Shown piece after piece: positions 23,401 through 38,400 of a stretch of DNA of 64,000 nucleotides. The stretch comes from Aptenodytes patagonicus (lineage: Eukaryota; Chordata; Aves; Sphenisciformes; Spheniscidae). Below the pieces are notes generated by a model. The model did no database searches and was not told where the DNA came from. It saw only the letters and a program-made list of their open reading frames with translations. The position numbers were made by a program, and so were the translations under genes. The stretch covers positions 558,001 to 622,000 of the forward strand of contig NC_134961.1 of assembly GCF_965638725.1 (NCBI RefSeq). Reading direction: 5' to 3'. Each line of letters starts with the position of its first letter. The stretch's first letter is position 1.

Positions 23401-26400
23401 GGCTGCACATCACTTCCCTGTTCATCACCTAGGAGCATAAGGTCAAGCTACTGAAGAGAGACAAACCATCTCCCTTAGCATGAGAAGTGCTCGAGGGACA
23501 ACATTAGCGCAGTGTCATTTATTACCACCTCCAGGCCCTTGGTGGCATCTCTAAATTGGGGTGTGTGGTGGCAGAAAGCGCTCTAGGCACAGTGGAAGTT
23601 GCTCACAGCCCCAAACCTGGGACGTACTCCTCAGAGCCATACCTTTATGCAAACACTGGCAGCTGCCTGCAAACTCCCCCGAGCAGCTGAATTAAAGCAC
23701 TGAGGCAAGAAAGGCTGATGGTTCAAGTCCCAGCAAGGCAAGCCCCTTCTGCACTGCGGGGTGTTCTCCCCCATTCCCTAGCTTAGCCAGCAAGAACAGC
23801 ACGAGACTCTTACAGCTGTGAGGAGCAGCCTCTACAAGGATGCACAAAGATACTGGTCCCTCAAGATTTGGTGCTACACAGCAGCGTCCCCAGAGCAGGG
23901 CGTGTTCCTCCGCACAAAACCCCGCAACAGGTAAAATGGTGAAGGGGCTGCAAGGTATCAAACTGACACATCTCGCAAATAGGGGACGGAAACACTTTCT
24001 TGCCATCTTCAGTAACTGTCCAGTTGACACCATGCACTGGGAACCCAGTGCTTCAACAGCTCGCCAGTCCCACGGCTTTTGGCATTTCCATGTGTAATCG
24101 GCCTCTCTCCTCTCCTTTTGTCAAGCCAGGTGCTCAGAAGAGCAATGGCTTTGCCATGGGATTTCAGTGCTGCAGAAGACGTCATATGCCAAGATGGGGG
24201 CAGGAGCTAGTTATATCCAGCCTGTTCGCCAGTTTAGAAATGCAGTGAACTGGGATGCAGCAGCTTCAACAAACTAATTCCAGAGTCTACCCGTTTAACT
24301 CAGCGTGCAGCTTACAATCTGTTCTAGGCCTGCATTTCACAGCAATGAGGTCAGCTGTTGGACTGCTGAGCAAAATCCTCTGCAGAGGCTCACAACTCAC
24401 CCAGGAAGTTTGGGAACAATTACGTGGGAGATGTCCTTTTGTAACTTGACAGTTCAAAGAGAGTCTTGTTACAGCATCCTGACCCCTCGGAGGATCATGA
24501 TGAGTGACAGCGAGTGCAGAAGTGGTCAGCTCAAAGCAAAAAAAGAGGTCAGGAAGGAAGAGACCAAAGCCTCTGCAGGAGTCTGCATTCATTTTAACTG
24601 CTTGCCTCTAAAAATCCTGAGAAGCTCATGTCCCAGTAGGAAAAGGGTGAGCAGTGCAACATGGCTCTTACTAGAAAGAGTAACCTCTAGGTTTTAAAAG
24701 CGGAGGAGTAAATAAGGAGGAGTAGGTGATTGCACACAATGCAGTTCTTCACCTTCACGCTTCTCCGACCCATCCCGCACCACATCATCCTTCCAAAGGC
24801 TTCTGTTGCTATATACAGCCTCAGCTGATGCACACAGGAGCCACCAGCCAAGTCCAGGTCATGTTTTTCTGCTGATCCATCTGTTTGCATTCATCCATCT
24901 TGAATTTCTTTAAACATGTTGGTACATATATTATAACTGATCTCAGCTGAGAGAACAAAGCAGTTCAGCTCATTAGCTGCTGCTTCCTGCTCCCAAAAAG
25001 CTTGAGAGATCGATGCACACAAAAGGTACCTGGGAATCCTGGCAATGGCAAGGAGGGGAGGGCAAAAGAAAAGCAGTGATGGGGAAGAATGTTCAATGTC
25101 ATACTGCAGACATATACTCTATACCTCTGCTCTATGCTCTTATGGGTGCAGATGCTATCTCAGTTTCAGTGGTACATGTGTTCTTCTAGAAAGAGCTTCC
25201 TTCTATTTTAGAAGCCATGAGAGAGAGAACATATAAGCATTACATTTTACAAACTGCCAATAAAAAAAATACCCACAACCAAACACTGAGTGGGAAGGTT
25301 ACATGCTCTGCCAGTAAAGACAGACAAGCACACACTGTTTCACTGCAGGAGTCAGCTAACCATACTGTGGTAGGGTGGGAACTTCCCTAGAGAGCACTTC
25401 CAGCAAGACAGCCCTCCATTTGGGGAGTCTGGAGTGCTAAATGGAGAATGGTACACACTGCATTAGTGTGCGCAGTAACCCAATACCGACTCAGAGAGCT
25501 CACAGCCATGTAAGCACTGTTTTTAAACAAACAAACAAAAAAATTTTAAAAAATCCCCCCGAAAACCCACAAGCAAGATAAATGAGCGGCTTTTCCTCAG
25601 CTCGTGAATGCTCTTCTCCCATCAAAAGAATATGTGAGAAAGAGGCACCGATGGCATCGCACTGCTCTGCTCCCTCAGCGCTCAGGCAGCCTCTTCCAGC
25701 ACAGCGCGCGAGCTCTCCCTTCACAGGCATGGCTCTTCTGGATGTTCCCACTACAAACCTGCCTTCGCACGCTCTATAGGCTCCTTTCCGGAACAGTCTC
25801 TGGCTGTCTCTGTTAAAAATACTTGTGGGACCCAGACTGATCAACTAGCCAGGAGGTCATGCTGCAACACAGCCAAGTTAAGCACCAAGGAAGGGAGGGG
25901 AACGCAGGTCAGTCTGGGACACACAGGGCTCAGAACAGACGTCAGGCTGGAGCGGCAAGTAACTCACCGCTAGCACCGGGATAAAGCTCTGGCAGCGAGG
26001 GCTAATATTGCTGCCACTGGGCATGAGCAAGTCTGAAGGACAGGCCGTGAGTCTCTGCACAGCACTGGTGAGGCAGATAGTGAATTACTGAACACAATTT
26101 TGATATGTGATTAACTGGTACTGTTTAGTGGCTCTTTTCTGACTTGGGGACTGGAAGGAACATCCTAGAGCAAAAAGTGTCTAATCAAGGCACTTAATGA
26201 CCTTCTTGGTAGTAAAAGGCTTTTTAATTCAGATCAGAAAACCCCAGCCATCAATCACAAGCAGCTGAAGTCAAACACGTTTAAAGCAGAAACACAGCAC
26301 ACACCTAAAGGTGAAGGGATCGACCACCAAGATCTCATCTGTTTCTCCAAGACATTTCAAGCTGATCCTTGCAGCAGGATTACTACCAGATTTCCTTTCA

Positions 26401-29400
26401 GAAGCTGAAATTCTTGGCAATCTTAGCAGTTTGCAGTTGCTTATGTATTTCTCTCTATGCAAGACTGGATGCAATTTCAATCTTGATAAGGCAGCGCGCA
26501 GCTTCTGCGCATCACACCACGCCGGGACGGGCTAAAAAAGGGCTACAGATCCCTAATGTTTCCCTGTTTGCCAGTCTCCCTTCTTCCCTTCCCCTCATAA
26601 CGCGTGCAGTCTGGTACATAAACAACAGCTTCAAAGCAAGACCGTTTCTGTGACTGCTCAAGTCCCAGGATACTTGTAGAAGACAGGAAAGATGAGCCAA
26701 AAGATCTCAGTCCCTGGGGCTGCTCCAAAGATACCATGGGCACAACAAGGAAGCTTGTGCAGGGAGAAGACGATCCCCTAATATCTTAACACACACACAT
26801 GTGGAAAGCTAACAGTTTTCAGCCTCCAGGTAGGACACGGGGAGCCTGCAAAGATATCCTTCCACACCACAAAACACGGAACCTAAGGAGATCAGGCAAT
26901 GTCAATGAACAGATGTGCTTCACGCTACTTAACGCACACAGCACCTAAGCTCGCTTATGCAAACCTGATTTACTTGCACCTATGCAGACATGGAAGCATC
27001 GGTACTGTGGGATGTCTAGGGGCTCTGCCAGTTTTGTATTCAAGCGCCAAATGCCAGCAAGGCAGGAACGCATAGGGAAGACTGGATCTATACATAGTGC
27101 CTGCCTCCCAGAGAAGCACAAAGAGACCTGCACCGTTGTTCTGCCAGTCCCACGCTGCCATATTTGTTCCCCCAACACACATCTGGCTGTGCAACAACCC
27201 ACCCGACGTTAAGGGTTGCCAGCAGCTCACTGCCTTTGCTTGTGATATCTGCGCCAACAAGGTGAGATCTCAGGCTCTCAGTGAACTAACACTGAAGCTT
27301 CCCACTGGGTACAGTCGGGCACCTGCAGGACACCAGCAAATGTCTTTAATCAAGCAGTAGACAGGAAACGGGTACTTACAATCTGCTTCTGTTTTAACGG
27401 CTTCACGGAAAAACTGCCATCAACGTGCTAGCAGGAAAAAAAGGAAATGTATTAAATAGCTGAAGTGCACAAATTAAGAGTAAAACAGACTTTTTAAAAC
27501 AGACTCAAGCCACTTTCCAATCTCACGAGACAGAAATTTCCAAAGCTTCACTTCTGCCCTCATGCTAATACATTCCCAATACGTGTGTATTCTCCTGCTT
27601 TCCATAAGGTGCTATTATCAAGCGCTGGCCACAGGATGCTAGAACGGGAAGCTGGGACAAATCCAGGTCCAAGCGAGAGCTCTACTCCCTGACCACTGAG
27701 GCTGGGCTTACTGCAACAGCGCTATGTTTGGATACTTGGAAAACAGCAACTAGACACACTCCTTTGTAAGTAAAAGTCATACTCGCATCATCAGATCCAA
27801 AGCCTAACCTGAACCTAGCTACAACCAAAAAGCTATGAAGGCAATAGCCAGTGGAGCACAGGTGAGTCTCGCAGATGAGGAAGGCAAACGTGTGGAATAT
27901 TTCAAAATCAGGCTGTAACACACAGGAAGCTGGTGGTCTCATCTATTTTTCTCTCCTGAGAAATGGTTGATCATTCATTTTGCAAGGCTAGGGGGTCTCC
28001 GTCTACAGCACAACTCCAAACACTACAGCCTTCCCCAAGGGCCCACTGCCCACGCTGTCCTCTCCCAGGTGTTGCTGAACAATGACTGAGGGATACCACT
28101 GTGTTTTGTTTTTCCAGATCAGCTGGAGGAGGAAACTGGAAGAATAACATCCCTGCCCTAGTCCCAGGGGTGCTGCAGCTGCCCATCTCATTTCTGACAG
28201 ATCTCTAATTGCCAGGAATAGAACTACCTACAGAGCCAGTGCTCAGAGAAGCCTTTCTAACACAGGAAAACTCATTTTCTTCACATACTAAGCCCATCAA
28301 AAAAGCAACCTAGAACACTTAGAGCATCTTCCAGCCACAGGGCTTCCTTAGGACTGACTGTGCTTCCCATGCCCTCTGACTCAGCTTGTCACCATCCACA
28401 TTATCCACCTAGGAGGAACAGAGTAAGACCTGTCAACTTGCTCAAGGATATGGCAGGAACCAAGCAGATTGAGAAGAAGTCGTCAGTCCACATGCCAGCC
28501 TGGAAGCGGGGAATTTCTAACAGCACAGCGTTGATGCTGCTCCCCTCTACAGGCCCAGCTCTGCTCCAGCATCTCTTGCCTCACCTTAGCATGTCACTAC
28601 AAGTATCACTTGTCCAGGATACGTGTCTGCAGTATTACCACAACCAGACACAACATGGTGCGGTTATGGATCTTGCAACTGTTTTCAAGGTCCAGTTATC
28701 ATGGGAAGAGAGCTTGTTATCAAGACTTGTGCATACAGCTTGGCTTAGCCTTACTATGTAGGCAGCAGTCAGCTACAACAAACATGCCACTGAAAAGTAG
28801 TGGAGCTCAAAGTCTTTATGCAGGATGTATCCTAATTCTTTAAAAGGGCTTGGTGCTACATGTAAACTAAGGCCAAACAATGGTGCAGCGGGGTCTGGAC
28901 ACAGCAGATCCAGTTCTGCAAAGAGAGCACGAGGCCCTGGAAAACTGCACGGTAGCAGCCATGGTCAACACCTTCCACCTTCAAACACGACAGCCACTGA
29001 GGCACACCCTCTCCCCACACACAGGAAACACCAGCTACAATTAGCCGAGTGACCAGTTCTGGTACAAATGATAATTACAGGCTGCAAGCAAAGCTGCTGC
29101 AAGCAATTATTTGTACTACAATAGCACTCGGGAACTCCAGTCATGGGCCAGGACTCCACTGTGATAAGTGTTATATAAATACAAACTAATGACCCATGGA
29201 AATGTTTACATATACAAGGACAGGGACAGAGGGGAAAAAATAACCCATTTACCTTTTCAAATGCAGCCAGAAGAACATGGGCATGACCCGTCACCTCAAC
29301 CACCACTGCAAAAAGAAGAGCAGCAGTCCTGGTTAAACCTTGAAAACAGCACAAGCATAGAACTACCACAAGCTGAATTTTAGTCCATTTATAATTTCTA

Positions 29401-32400
29401 AACCACCACCTGTTCTATTTTCATCTCCTCTTGCAATTTAAAACTTTTCTTGTCTTGTCATTAGGTTGGTTCATCTCACACTCCTGCGGAGCAAGAACAA
29501 AACCCTGCTGGGCTCTGTGGTGGGCCATACACAGGCATGCCTTCATTATCTTGGGTGCTCTGAACTATCCCACTTTGTTTTCAGAGGTTGGAAAGGGAAA
29601 GTAAAACAAAGAGCTCAGTAGGATTCTGCTCTCCCCTCCAATTCCTGTTTTTAATTAGCTGAATTTATCACAGAGATTAATAAATCCATCTGGTCTAACA
29701 GCAGTTGTCAGTACTTCCAGCCCTGGTACTTATCACTATTTCACTCTAATCCAACATGCTTATAAAACATTTATTTCTCACACCAATTTTGGACACTGAA
29801 ACATCTCTGTGCAGTTCTCTGATTTTTCTTCCCCAAAGACAAACATCACGTCTTCCCTCTTCCAAACCCGGGGATTCCTCTTAATCCAATAGCATTGCGA
29901 AGGGGCTGTCAGAGGTTTCTGTACTGCATTCGTGGCTCCCTCAGCAAATACAGAATAGAGGAAGCCGAGGTACAACCCCAGTCTCTCTGGCTCAAGACTC
30001 TAAGGTTCTGTTCAGCTCCAACTGGTTGGACCCTTTTACTTAATTACGTTCAGACTCATCATATGGAAATGGGAGACAGAAGTCATGGGGGCGTCACCGA
30101 GGGAAGGGAAGGCACGTAACCACCTCGCCCTGCCTGGACCGACGAGTACCCGGGCTGTGCTCAGCACATGCAGAAGAGCTGGCAGACACTACTATCAGCT
30201 CTGTGCCAGAAAGTTAACAGCTGAAGGAAGCAACTCCTGTGTTGTCTAAAAGGCAGAGGAGCTCAAGAGCTTCCTTTGGGCCCCCACAACACAGAGACAA
30301 CAAGAGGAACCATTCACTGGACTACAGCACAGTGACCACGTCTGGAAACAGCAATATGTGGGAGAAGAGAGTCCGTGCCTGCAGATTTGCTGGGTAACGG
30401 AGATTGGTCGTGGCAATTTGGGTGCGCTCAGGAACGTAATGGCATGCAGAAAAGAGGGCTAAAACTGGGAATTCATCTGCTTGCTCCACCCACTGCCAGC
30501 CAAGAGCAAGGCTGTTCCAGCTCACTCTGTAAATGAAACTCAGGTCCCTCCCTGCAGTTTGAATAGCCAAGTAAGAGATAACAGCTATCGCTTCCCTTCA
30601 TACCCTCCGTGGCATTCAAGCAGCGTGTGTGGCTGGAGCTGTGCGGCCCGTTCTGTGCGGCACCTTCCCTCCCCTAAGGGTTTCTGTACATTTCCCTGAG
30701 AGCATTCCCGCTGGCAGGAATGGGAGAGGGCTAACACTGCAAGCTCACATTCAAGGCACGCAAACATCTCCTGGCAGAATTCAGTCCAAACCAACATCTC
30801 GCTGACTGCTATTTTAATTTGCCATTCAATTTTATTTAACACAACAAGTTACAGGCCAGCTGTAATTTTCCAGGTGCTCCAAACGCACAAGGCCAGCTCC
30901 TTCCAGTCCCATCAGTTAAAAAAGAACCAAAATACACAACAATTTCCTCAAATCTCTCTCAAGTGTCACATATTTTTGTGCTGATATTCTTTCCAGGAGA
31001 GGATTTAAAAGCAATTGCCTTTCCAGGTTATTAAAATAGATGACAGTACGCTATTGGCTAAGACTGAGCATGGTATGTGCATACATGTATGCTTCCCATG
31101 CTGCCTCCTGTTCTATTTTTGGTCCTTCTAGGCATGCCCAACATTAGAAAGTACAAATACCTTGCCAAAAGCTCCATAAAGAGAGGAAGGTGTTTTATAT
31201 TTATGGTCAGGAAATATACATATATGTCAATTTTACTAACGGTGCCTGAAATCACTAAAAATAGATGCACTTTAGAAGTAATTTCCTTTATGTTGCACTG
31301 TGCTTTGTTAGTCACACTTTAAATTGGTTCATCCAGTTCTATTTCGCTCCGCCTGGAGGACTGTAAAATAACGCAGTGAGTTTCTGGGCACTTTCACATC
31401 TACAACATAAGAAACTGAGCAAGTGACTGCACTAAACAATGCAATCAACAATGGATTTTTTCCTTTCTAATTATTGTTAAATTTTGTACAAAACGTTACA
31501 AAACGCAGAAGTGAAATGCTGGTCCTGCTGACCACAACAGCCCCCAATTTTAGAGAAAACGTGACTTTCTTGTGCCCTTTTCATTGCTGACGCTCAGAAT
31601 GAGTGCAACCACACGGGGCCCAAAAGCACACACCCCCTAAGGAAAATACTGCGCAAGGTGAGTAACAATCTAAACATTTACTGGACTTCCCTCTCCAGAA
31701 TGGCAACGTGCTTTAAAAATAATCGACAATATTATTTCTCGTGAAAGGTTAGGCTCTTTTACTATAACCGTTCAGCACCCTTCAGAAAAAGCAGGAGAAT
31801 TTTAAACTGCTGAATGAAGCTGTATTTGGTGGAACAGTGGCCTGAGCATTTTAAAGCCATTTCTTTTTCTCTGACCATTCCTAGGGGAAAGGCCCCACCC
31901 TACAGTTAGCTATAGCTTTTATGAAGACAATTTACCCCTCAAAGAGGGGGAAAAAGACCAACTCCCTCCTTGCCTTACAAACTGCAAATGCAAAACCCAA
32001 AGAGAAAGGAAGTAATTTGCTCCAATTTGTGCCTGGCATTGGTGGCAGAGCCAGGAGCTCTCCTAAACACTATTCCAACACTAAATGTCTGGCCATTTTT
32101 CCTGTAAAACTGGAGGCTATTTTAAAAGCATGTTTTTGTGTAAGAACCCGTGGTTATCTGGGCCCTTTTAATACAGGGAAGTTAAGGTGAGCTCCTGAAA
32201 TATTTTTATTCTGGAAAGGCTCCCCAGGCCTTTGCTACAAGTAAAATGTTTTCTTCACTGCAGAAGGAGGCCTGCCCTGAAGGAGTCACATAACCTCAAA
32301 GAGAGCTAGAAGACGACCAAGGAAGCACACCACCATGCTTACCATCCCCTTCATCCACCACTGCTCGGATGACCACAGGGAACACGCCACGATCCAAGTC

Positions 32401-35400
32401 GAAGTTCAGCTGAGGGAAAGAAATGAGATGAGGTTAGACAATTCACACCAGGCTTGCCTGAAGACAATGCTCGAGATAGCGTTAACATCAGAGGAATGAA
32501 GGCCCCTTCTGATGGGCCCCAGTCCCTGGTCTCAAAAGGACACGACAGAGCAGAAGGATTTAAAATTCAGGCACCAACTTTCAAAGGGAGTCAACCAGAA
32601 TAACTACAACATATATACATTGACATGGCACTAAACACCAGCCGTGGCTAGCAAAGCAAAGGATCTCCAATTGAATTTTATATGGTATTTAATTCTCACT
32701 AATTCATATATCCTAAAAGTCGCCTGAGTGATTTGTCGTAGGACAAGTTTCTCAAAATACATCTAGTGCCATAGTTTTGCTTGCGTATGGTAGGATATAC
32801 CGGTTATAGCACAGCAGCACGCATTATGCTCCCTACACCACAAAAGAAACCCTGACTCTTGTATGAAGTTCTTGAAGACATAGAGAAAAATCTGTAAAAC
32901 TTCAAGCTCACACAACACTTTAAGGAAACACCAGACTGATTTCCATCTCTTGGCATGTTATGAAATTCAGGTCATTGACCTGTTAATCGGCAAGAGTGAA
33001 AATTTAAGATCTCACTTGAGTGCAAGGAAAACAGACTCAATTTCTTCCTTTGCCCTGCACTTCATTAAAGCACTTCAAAAGCTCCACGTCATCTTACAAA
33101 CACAAGAAAAATGCAACCTTACAAACACTGTCCTATGCCAGGAACGGAAGTGGCTCAGAGACTGGATTTCTGGTGGTTTTGGTTAATTACTGACTTGGGG
33201 TTTTTTGTCTCATCTCTTGCCAAGAGAGAAAAAGATGTCATTTCACCACGGTGCTCCAGGTAGTCTGTTTTCAGTTCTCCAGTTAAAACTGAGACCCAAT
33301 TCGAAGCGCCGCAGCACCGTTCAGGTAGTGCTTTGGGGCTTCCCTCACTTTCCCGCAGCCCCACCATCATTTGCAGCGTGATTTTCTCCAGCCAGTCCCT
33401 CAAAAGATAAACTACCAAGATAGCCATTGGCATTGGCACCAACGGCAACCCAAAACACCCAGTCTGGAAGGAAGGTGACCCTCACCGTGAGCTGAAATGG
33501 TTCCTCCTCAAATAAATTACAACCTAAATGTTCATCCTGAAGTGAACGATAACTGTACACTGAGAGACGATATACCCTGTCAGCCACCAGTCAAGTGTGC
33601 CATAGCCCATTAGCCACACGGCCGCACCTCTGCCAAGAGCTGCAGGAACGCGCTTCGGACTGCAAGAGCTCACCAACCTTCCACGGGAGGCGCAGGGGGA
33701 AGAGGGAATTGCAAGTCTGCTGCTCTTCTGTCCATAGCTGCATGCTCCTCGTGCAGGTTGCATGCCTTTGGGGCCACTCAGCTTCCGCAGCGCTTTCTAG
33801 AAGCAACTCTTAGCTGCGTAACAAAGCTTTGCACGCACACAATTCAGATGTGCATACCTGATTCCGAATAGAAAGCATGCGCTGGAAGACCTTACGATTT
33901 GACCTAGCTAGTCTTCAGACATGAGGGATATTGATTTTCATCCTCTGTATGATGGTTTTACATTTCATTCCTCCTTTAAACTACCAGAATCTATTCTCTT
34001 TCCAAAACAGCAGAGTAACAGAGCGAACACAAAAATCTCATTTAACCTCTCAGTATTTGTTACAGAAGAAACTCATTGAGCCACTATTTTCCAGCTTGCA
34101 TTTTTGAATCATTACGGCATGCCACAGAGGGAAAATTCATCGAGGACAATTGATTAAAATTACTCAAAGGAGCTTACGGTTTTGCTTTGCTTCCTGCTCT
34201 GATTTATTACTGGACGACAACAGTTACTGTTTGTCCATTTGAAGGGAAAGTCACATCATAGAACTGTGGTTGCTTTACGATATAAAATTTTGCGTTCTCA
34301 AACAAAAGGCCTCTTTAAGGGCCCATTTCACATTCATTTTTAAGGACCTGAAAACAACTGTCTCAACACAAGCCATACACCATAACTTGCAAGCAAACCA
34401 GTGTACTACGAAGACAAAGTAAACTTTTACAAAGCTTTCCACATAACAACCCAACGCGGCATTATTTTCCCTTCTGTTGGCCAGCCAAGAACTACATCAT
34501 ATGCGAGTATTACACTGAGCAAAAATATGAAGTAAATCCGGGTTTTTTGGACAACACCAATAACAAAGCTGGAAAGCAATCTGAAGCATGCAATTGTACG
34601 CAGCTGAGTGATGACACTCTGCCAGCTGTCTCAGATAAAAGTGCTGCATTTCAGTGGCCGGTTGAGAAGATTTAGCCATATGCATTTTACTGGACTTGAG
34701 AGGACAAGGACTGATATGTACACAGAGCCAAAATGGGAGAAGAAACTCTTCCGAATCACAGTGCTTGTTCCACATTTTCTCCACAACCAGAGCTCCCAGT
34801 AACACCAATGAAAAAAGAGGAGACAGAGGATGCAGCAGAATCAAGCAAAGGGAGCTAGAAGCTTACTTTTCCACAGCATCTCTCCCTTTAAGCTGTCAAA
34901 AGGACATGACTTTAGTACTCGAGTTAAAACCTTGCTGGCAGGAACAAAAGTGAAAATTAAGCTTCTCAATTCTTTAAGAAGAAAGGGATCTGAGCTCCTA
35001 CTTTCCAGCTCTCAGACAACAGAAGGGATTGAAAAGCAGCTCTTCCAGGCTTTTGTAGGCTGAACTTGTGAAATCATATATTGGCAGAGAAGCCAAGACA
35101 TCAGGAGACCAGACTCTGCAGGCTCTTGGTAACCGCCATGGCATTTGTTAAGGCACGGGACTGCCTTATAGTTATAACTGTAACTTCAAGACAATAGCTA
35201 TTCAATCTTTTCAAAATACATGAAAGATTACTTTTTTCCTTTCTTTTTTTTTTGTTTCTTTTTTCTTTTCTTTTTTTTTTTAAATAGGTAGAGTTATCCA
35301 CCAGGGTTCACATACACAGTACTCTTATACAGGCTTGGGTCAGGAAATGAACACTGTATCAGTGTTAACCTGGGAGAGGGGTCCACAGAAACAAATGCGT

Positions 35401-38400
35401 TAGCAGTAGCTACAGACCAACTCCTCTGCATCAGAAATCTCTTACGGCAATTCTGCACAGAGCAGGGGAAAGACCAAGGTGTCCCTGCCCTGCGCCACGT
35501 GCAGGGGAAGCCCTTGGGCCAAAGCTCAGAGGCTCAAGAAGCAGAGAGTTACTGCCTGGGTTGGAATTTTGCAAAGATAGCAAAATTAATAGGACTCCAC
35601 AGGTCTTGCTATGTAGTAAAAGCCAGAGAACTTAATTAAAACCAAGCCCTCGTCTGTTTGCAGTTATGGGTTAAACTAAAAGGAGGAAGGCATTCCCTTA
35701 TTCCGCATTAATGCACCAGTGTGAGTCTGCCCCAGAAGGGAGAGTATCCCCCCACAACACTGTACTGCTAGAGTTAATAATGCAGGATGTGGCCCTTAAA
35801 CAGAGCAGGACTCTTCTAGAGCAGTGGTCTCCAAACTATTTTGACTATTCATCCCATCAGTAAAAAATTTTGAGCACATACTCCCAATATATGTATATTC
35901 ATTATTAATAAGATATATACATGTACTACTGAAGCTCTTCCCGCACCCCAATGAATTGTCTTGCAAGCACCCCACTTTAGAGACCACTGTTGTAGAGGAC
36001 CAGCCAAAAAAACAAAACCAAAAAGCCACCAAAACAGAGAGATCAAGACAGACATTTGTTCCCACAAGCTTTTTGGCTGGCAGGGAGAGGAAGGCTAAGG
36101 AGTGGCGGGTTCCTCCAGGAAGAGCTCCAGTGCCAATCTCCGCAGTCCCCCTCCTACACCAGATGTGGGGATGCCAGCTGATCAGCGATATCAGAAGTTG
36201 CTTCTCTGGGTTTCTTCCCTGTTTGCCTGATCTACCTGCCAAGTTCTCATACAGTGTTCATGCCTGCTCCTCCCAGGGCCCCATTCGTCTCATACCCACA
36301 AAACATGCCATGGCAGCTGGGAGAGGGTGTCTTCCAGCCATAACTTCATGGCACTAAATGGAATCCAGTGCTTCTGGGACAACTGGGTTGTGGAAAGAAG
36401 GGGACACTGAGAAGAGGCTTACCTCATCATCCTTCCAGTCTGAGAAATCAATCTTGAAGGAAGGCAGGGAGAATTGCTGGCTTACCCCTCTCTTGTAATG
36501 AACCGTCTCCGACTGCAGAGAGGGATTCTTTGTGCTGTATCTGAAGAAAGGGGGGAAAAAGAAAACTTGCTGCAACAAATGATTGCTCTCTGCTAGGCTC
36601 TCATTCATTCACGCCTGTCCGCCTTTCAGGAATCACAAGTGGCAGCTCTAAGAGGCAGAGCTGGCAGGGGCTGGCAGCCATTCAGTGGGGATACAAAAAG
36701 GGAAGGGAAAGGTCAAAGCAAGAAGGTGAGCACAGGGAAGGGAAAGCAGCGCAGACAGGCAAGGTCTGATTGGATCCATACTGACCTGCCTGGAAACACT
36801 GGGTGTCAGAGGAGTACAGTGGAGTGCGGGCAGCCTGGCAAAGGCTAGCTCACTAAATCCAGGGCCTAGACAACGCTGGCTTTCAGCCCAGCACACAGTC
36901 TTAATATCTGCAGGAAACCCAGGAAGAACAAGCAATGATCTAACAGTGGCAACACACAACCCAACACGGCGCCGAAAGCTCTCCGGTGCCTCCGCGGGAC
37001 AGCTCTGCAGTGAGAAACGCTGCTTGGCTCGCCATCATCCTGGTAAGCAAGAGCCATTCCAATTCACTCCTCTACTCCTCATGTGCTTCCCCAGCGGTGT
37101 TGCAGGGCTACCAACACCACCAGAGAGACACCAACTAGTCCTCCACGCCGGCCACCTAGAGAAGAGTCACAATTCTTCCCCTGTCTCAAGGCCCGGCACT
37201 AAAACGCCAGCACTGACAGGCTGGGATGAACACCTCTGGAATGGGACCATAGCTACCATCCACCATCTTCTGCACCCAGAGCCCATCCAGTGCTGTCTGC
37301 CCCAAGAGAGACGTTTCACTGCCCACTGACCGGCCCTACGGACGGCGTGATTCACAGTGGGTGAAAAAGCGAAAAAGTGGCAAAACAGGATCAAGAAGTT
37401 TTCACCCCTTTCTGGAGGGCGATTTCTGAGCTGGATGTGCACAGCCTCTCACTATGCCACTTCCAGCACAGGAGAGGAGGCAGCGAACTGCAAAGCAGAG
37501 TGGGAACATCTGAAGCTGTTTTTACCACCAAAGCCTTTGCTGTCGAGCTACCAACCGTGTGTTCGGAGCATGTTGACAAACCGGAGAGAAAGCGAGAGAT
37601 CCCTTGCCCAAGAGGCTTACACCGCAGAAACAACCACCTCCCTTGGCACAGTGATGAGACAGGTCTAGCTCCAGCTCTACAAGAAAGACTTTAACAGCTG
37701 GTCACAGTAATGGGACGTTATCTCTTCTGCACACTAATCATCACTTCCTAAGCAGAGCTTCACACGGTGAGACTGCAAGAGCGCTGGCCTCCAGCCACTG
37801 CGCGCTGAACAGCTACAAGCTTGAAGCCTTGTTGACTGTTCAAACTTGATTGCCACGGTTCTTGATCAACCAGACAGCCTGGGGACAGGCTCCAGGGACA
37901 GGTGTCACATTAGCACCAGGAACTCTAGGCTGAGTTTTTCCTTAATTCAGCTTGGGATATCACACAGGTTTCCCTGACAACCAGCTCCTCGGATTTTGCT
38001 GATTCCATTTCTCAAAGAATAACACGGGCAGTACTACTGCCAGCCCTGCGAAGGAGACACCACCAGAGGAGATCAAGGCATTTGATGTGGCTGATTCAGT
38101 ACAGAGCCCTATCAAGCAGAGCAGTTAACAGAGTGTGCACAGAGGCAAAGAAAAGAGAATCCTTGCTTGAAAAACAGGATTCTGTACTTTTCAGGACATT
38201 CAGCTGTTCGGAAACACAGACACAGCTTACAAATCACCAGGTACGTAAGCAAAGGTTGGAAAGCTCCAAGTTCCTTCGGCCTAACTACAACTTTGTGGAG
38301 GAGCACAGCACACCAGAAGGGGATGGCAATACAAAGCTTTTCTATATCCGAGGTAATGCCTTCTGGTTTCTGTAAGCAAGGAGCAAGAGGGCTGGGCAGC

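Larger units (their letters stand above)
32410..36422 (-). other. MGRN1: MGRN1 intron 5
   Basis: A 4.0-kb phase-0 GT-AG intron. It holds the hAT-like element at 35822-35989 and a T-rich tract at about 35229-35281. Nothing else is supported. Confidence 0.85.

Noticed and set aside
35796-36242. A 148-codon minus-strand frame over the hAT-like element
   Set aside because: It crosses the element boundary and has no transposase motif; the element itself is too short to encode one.
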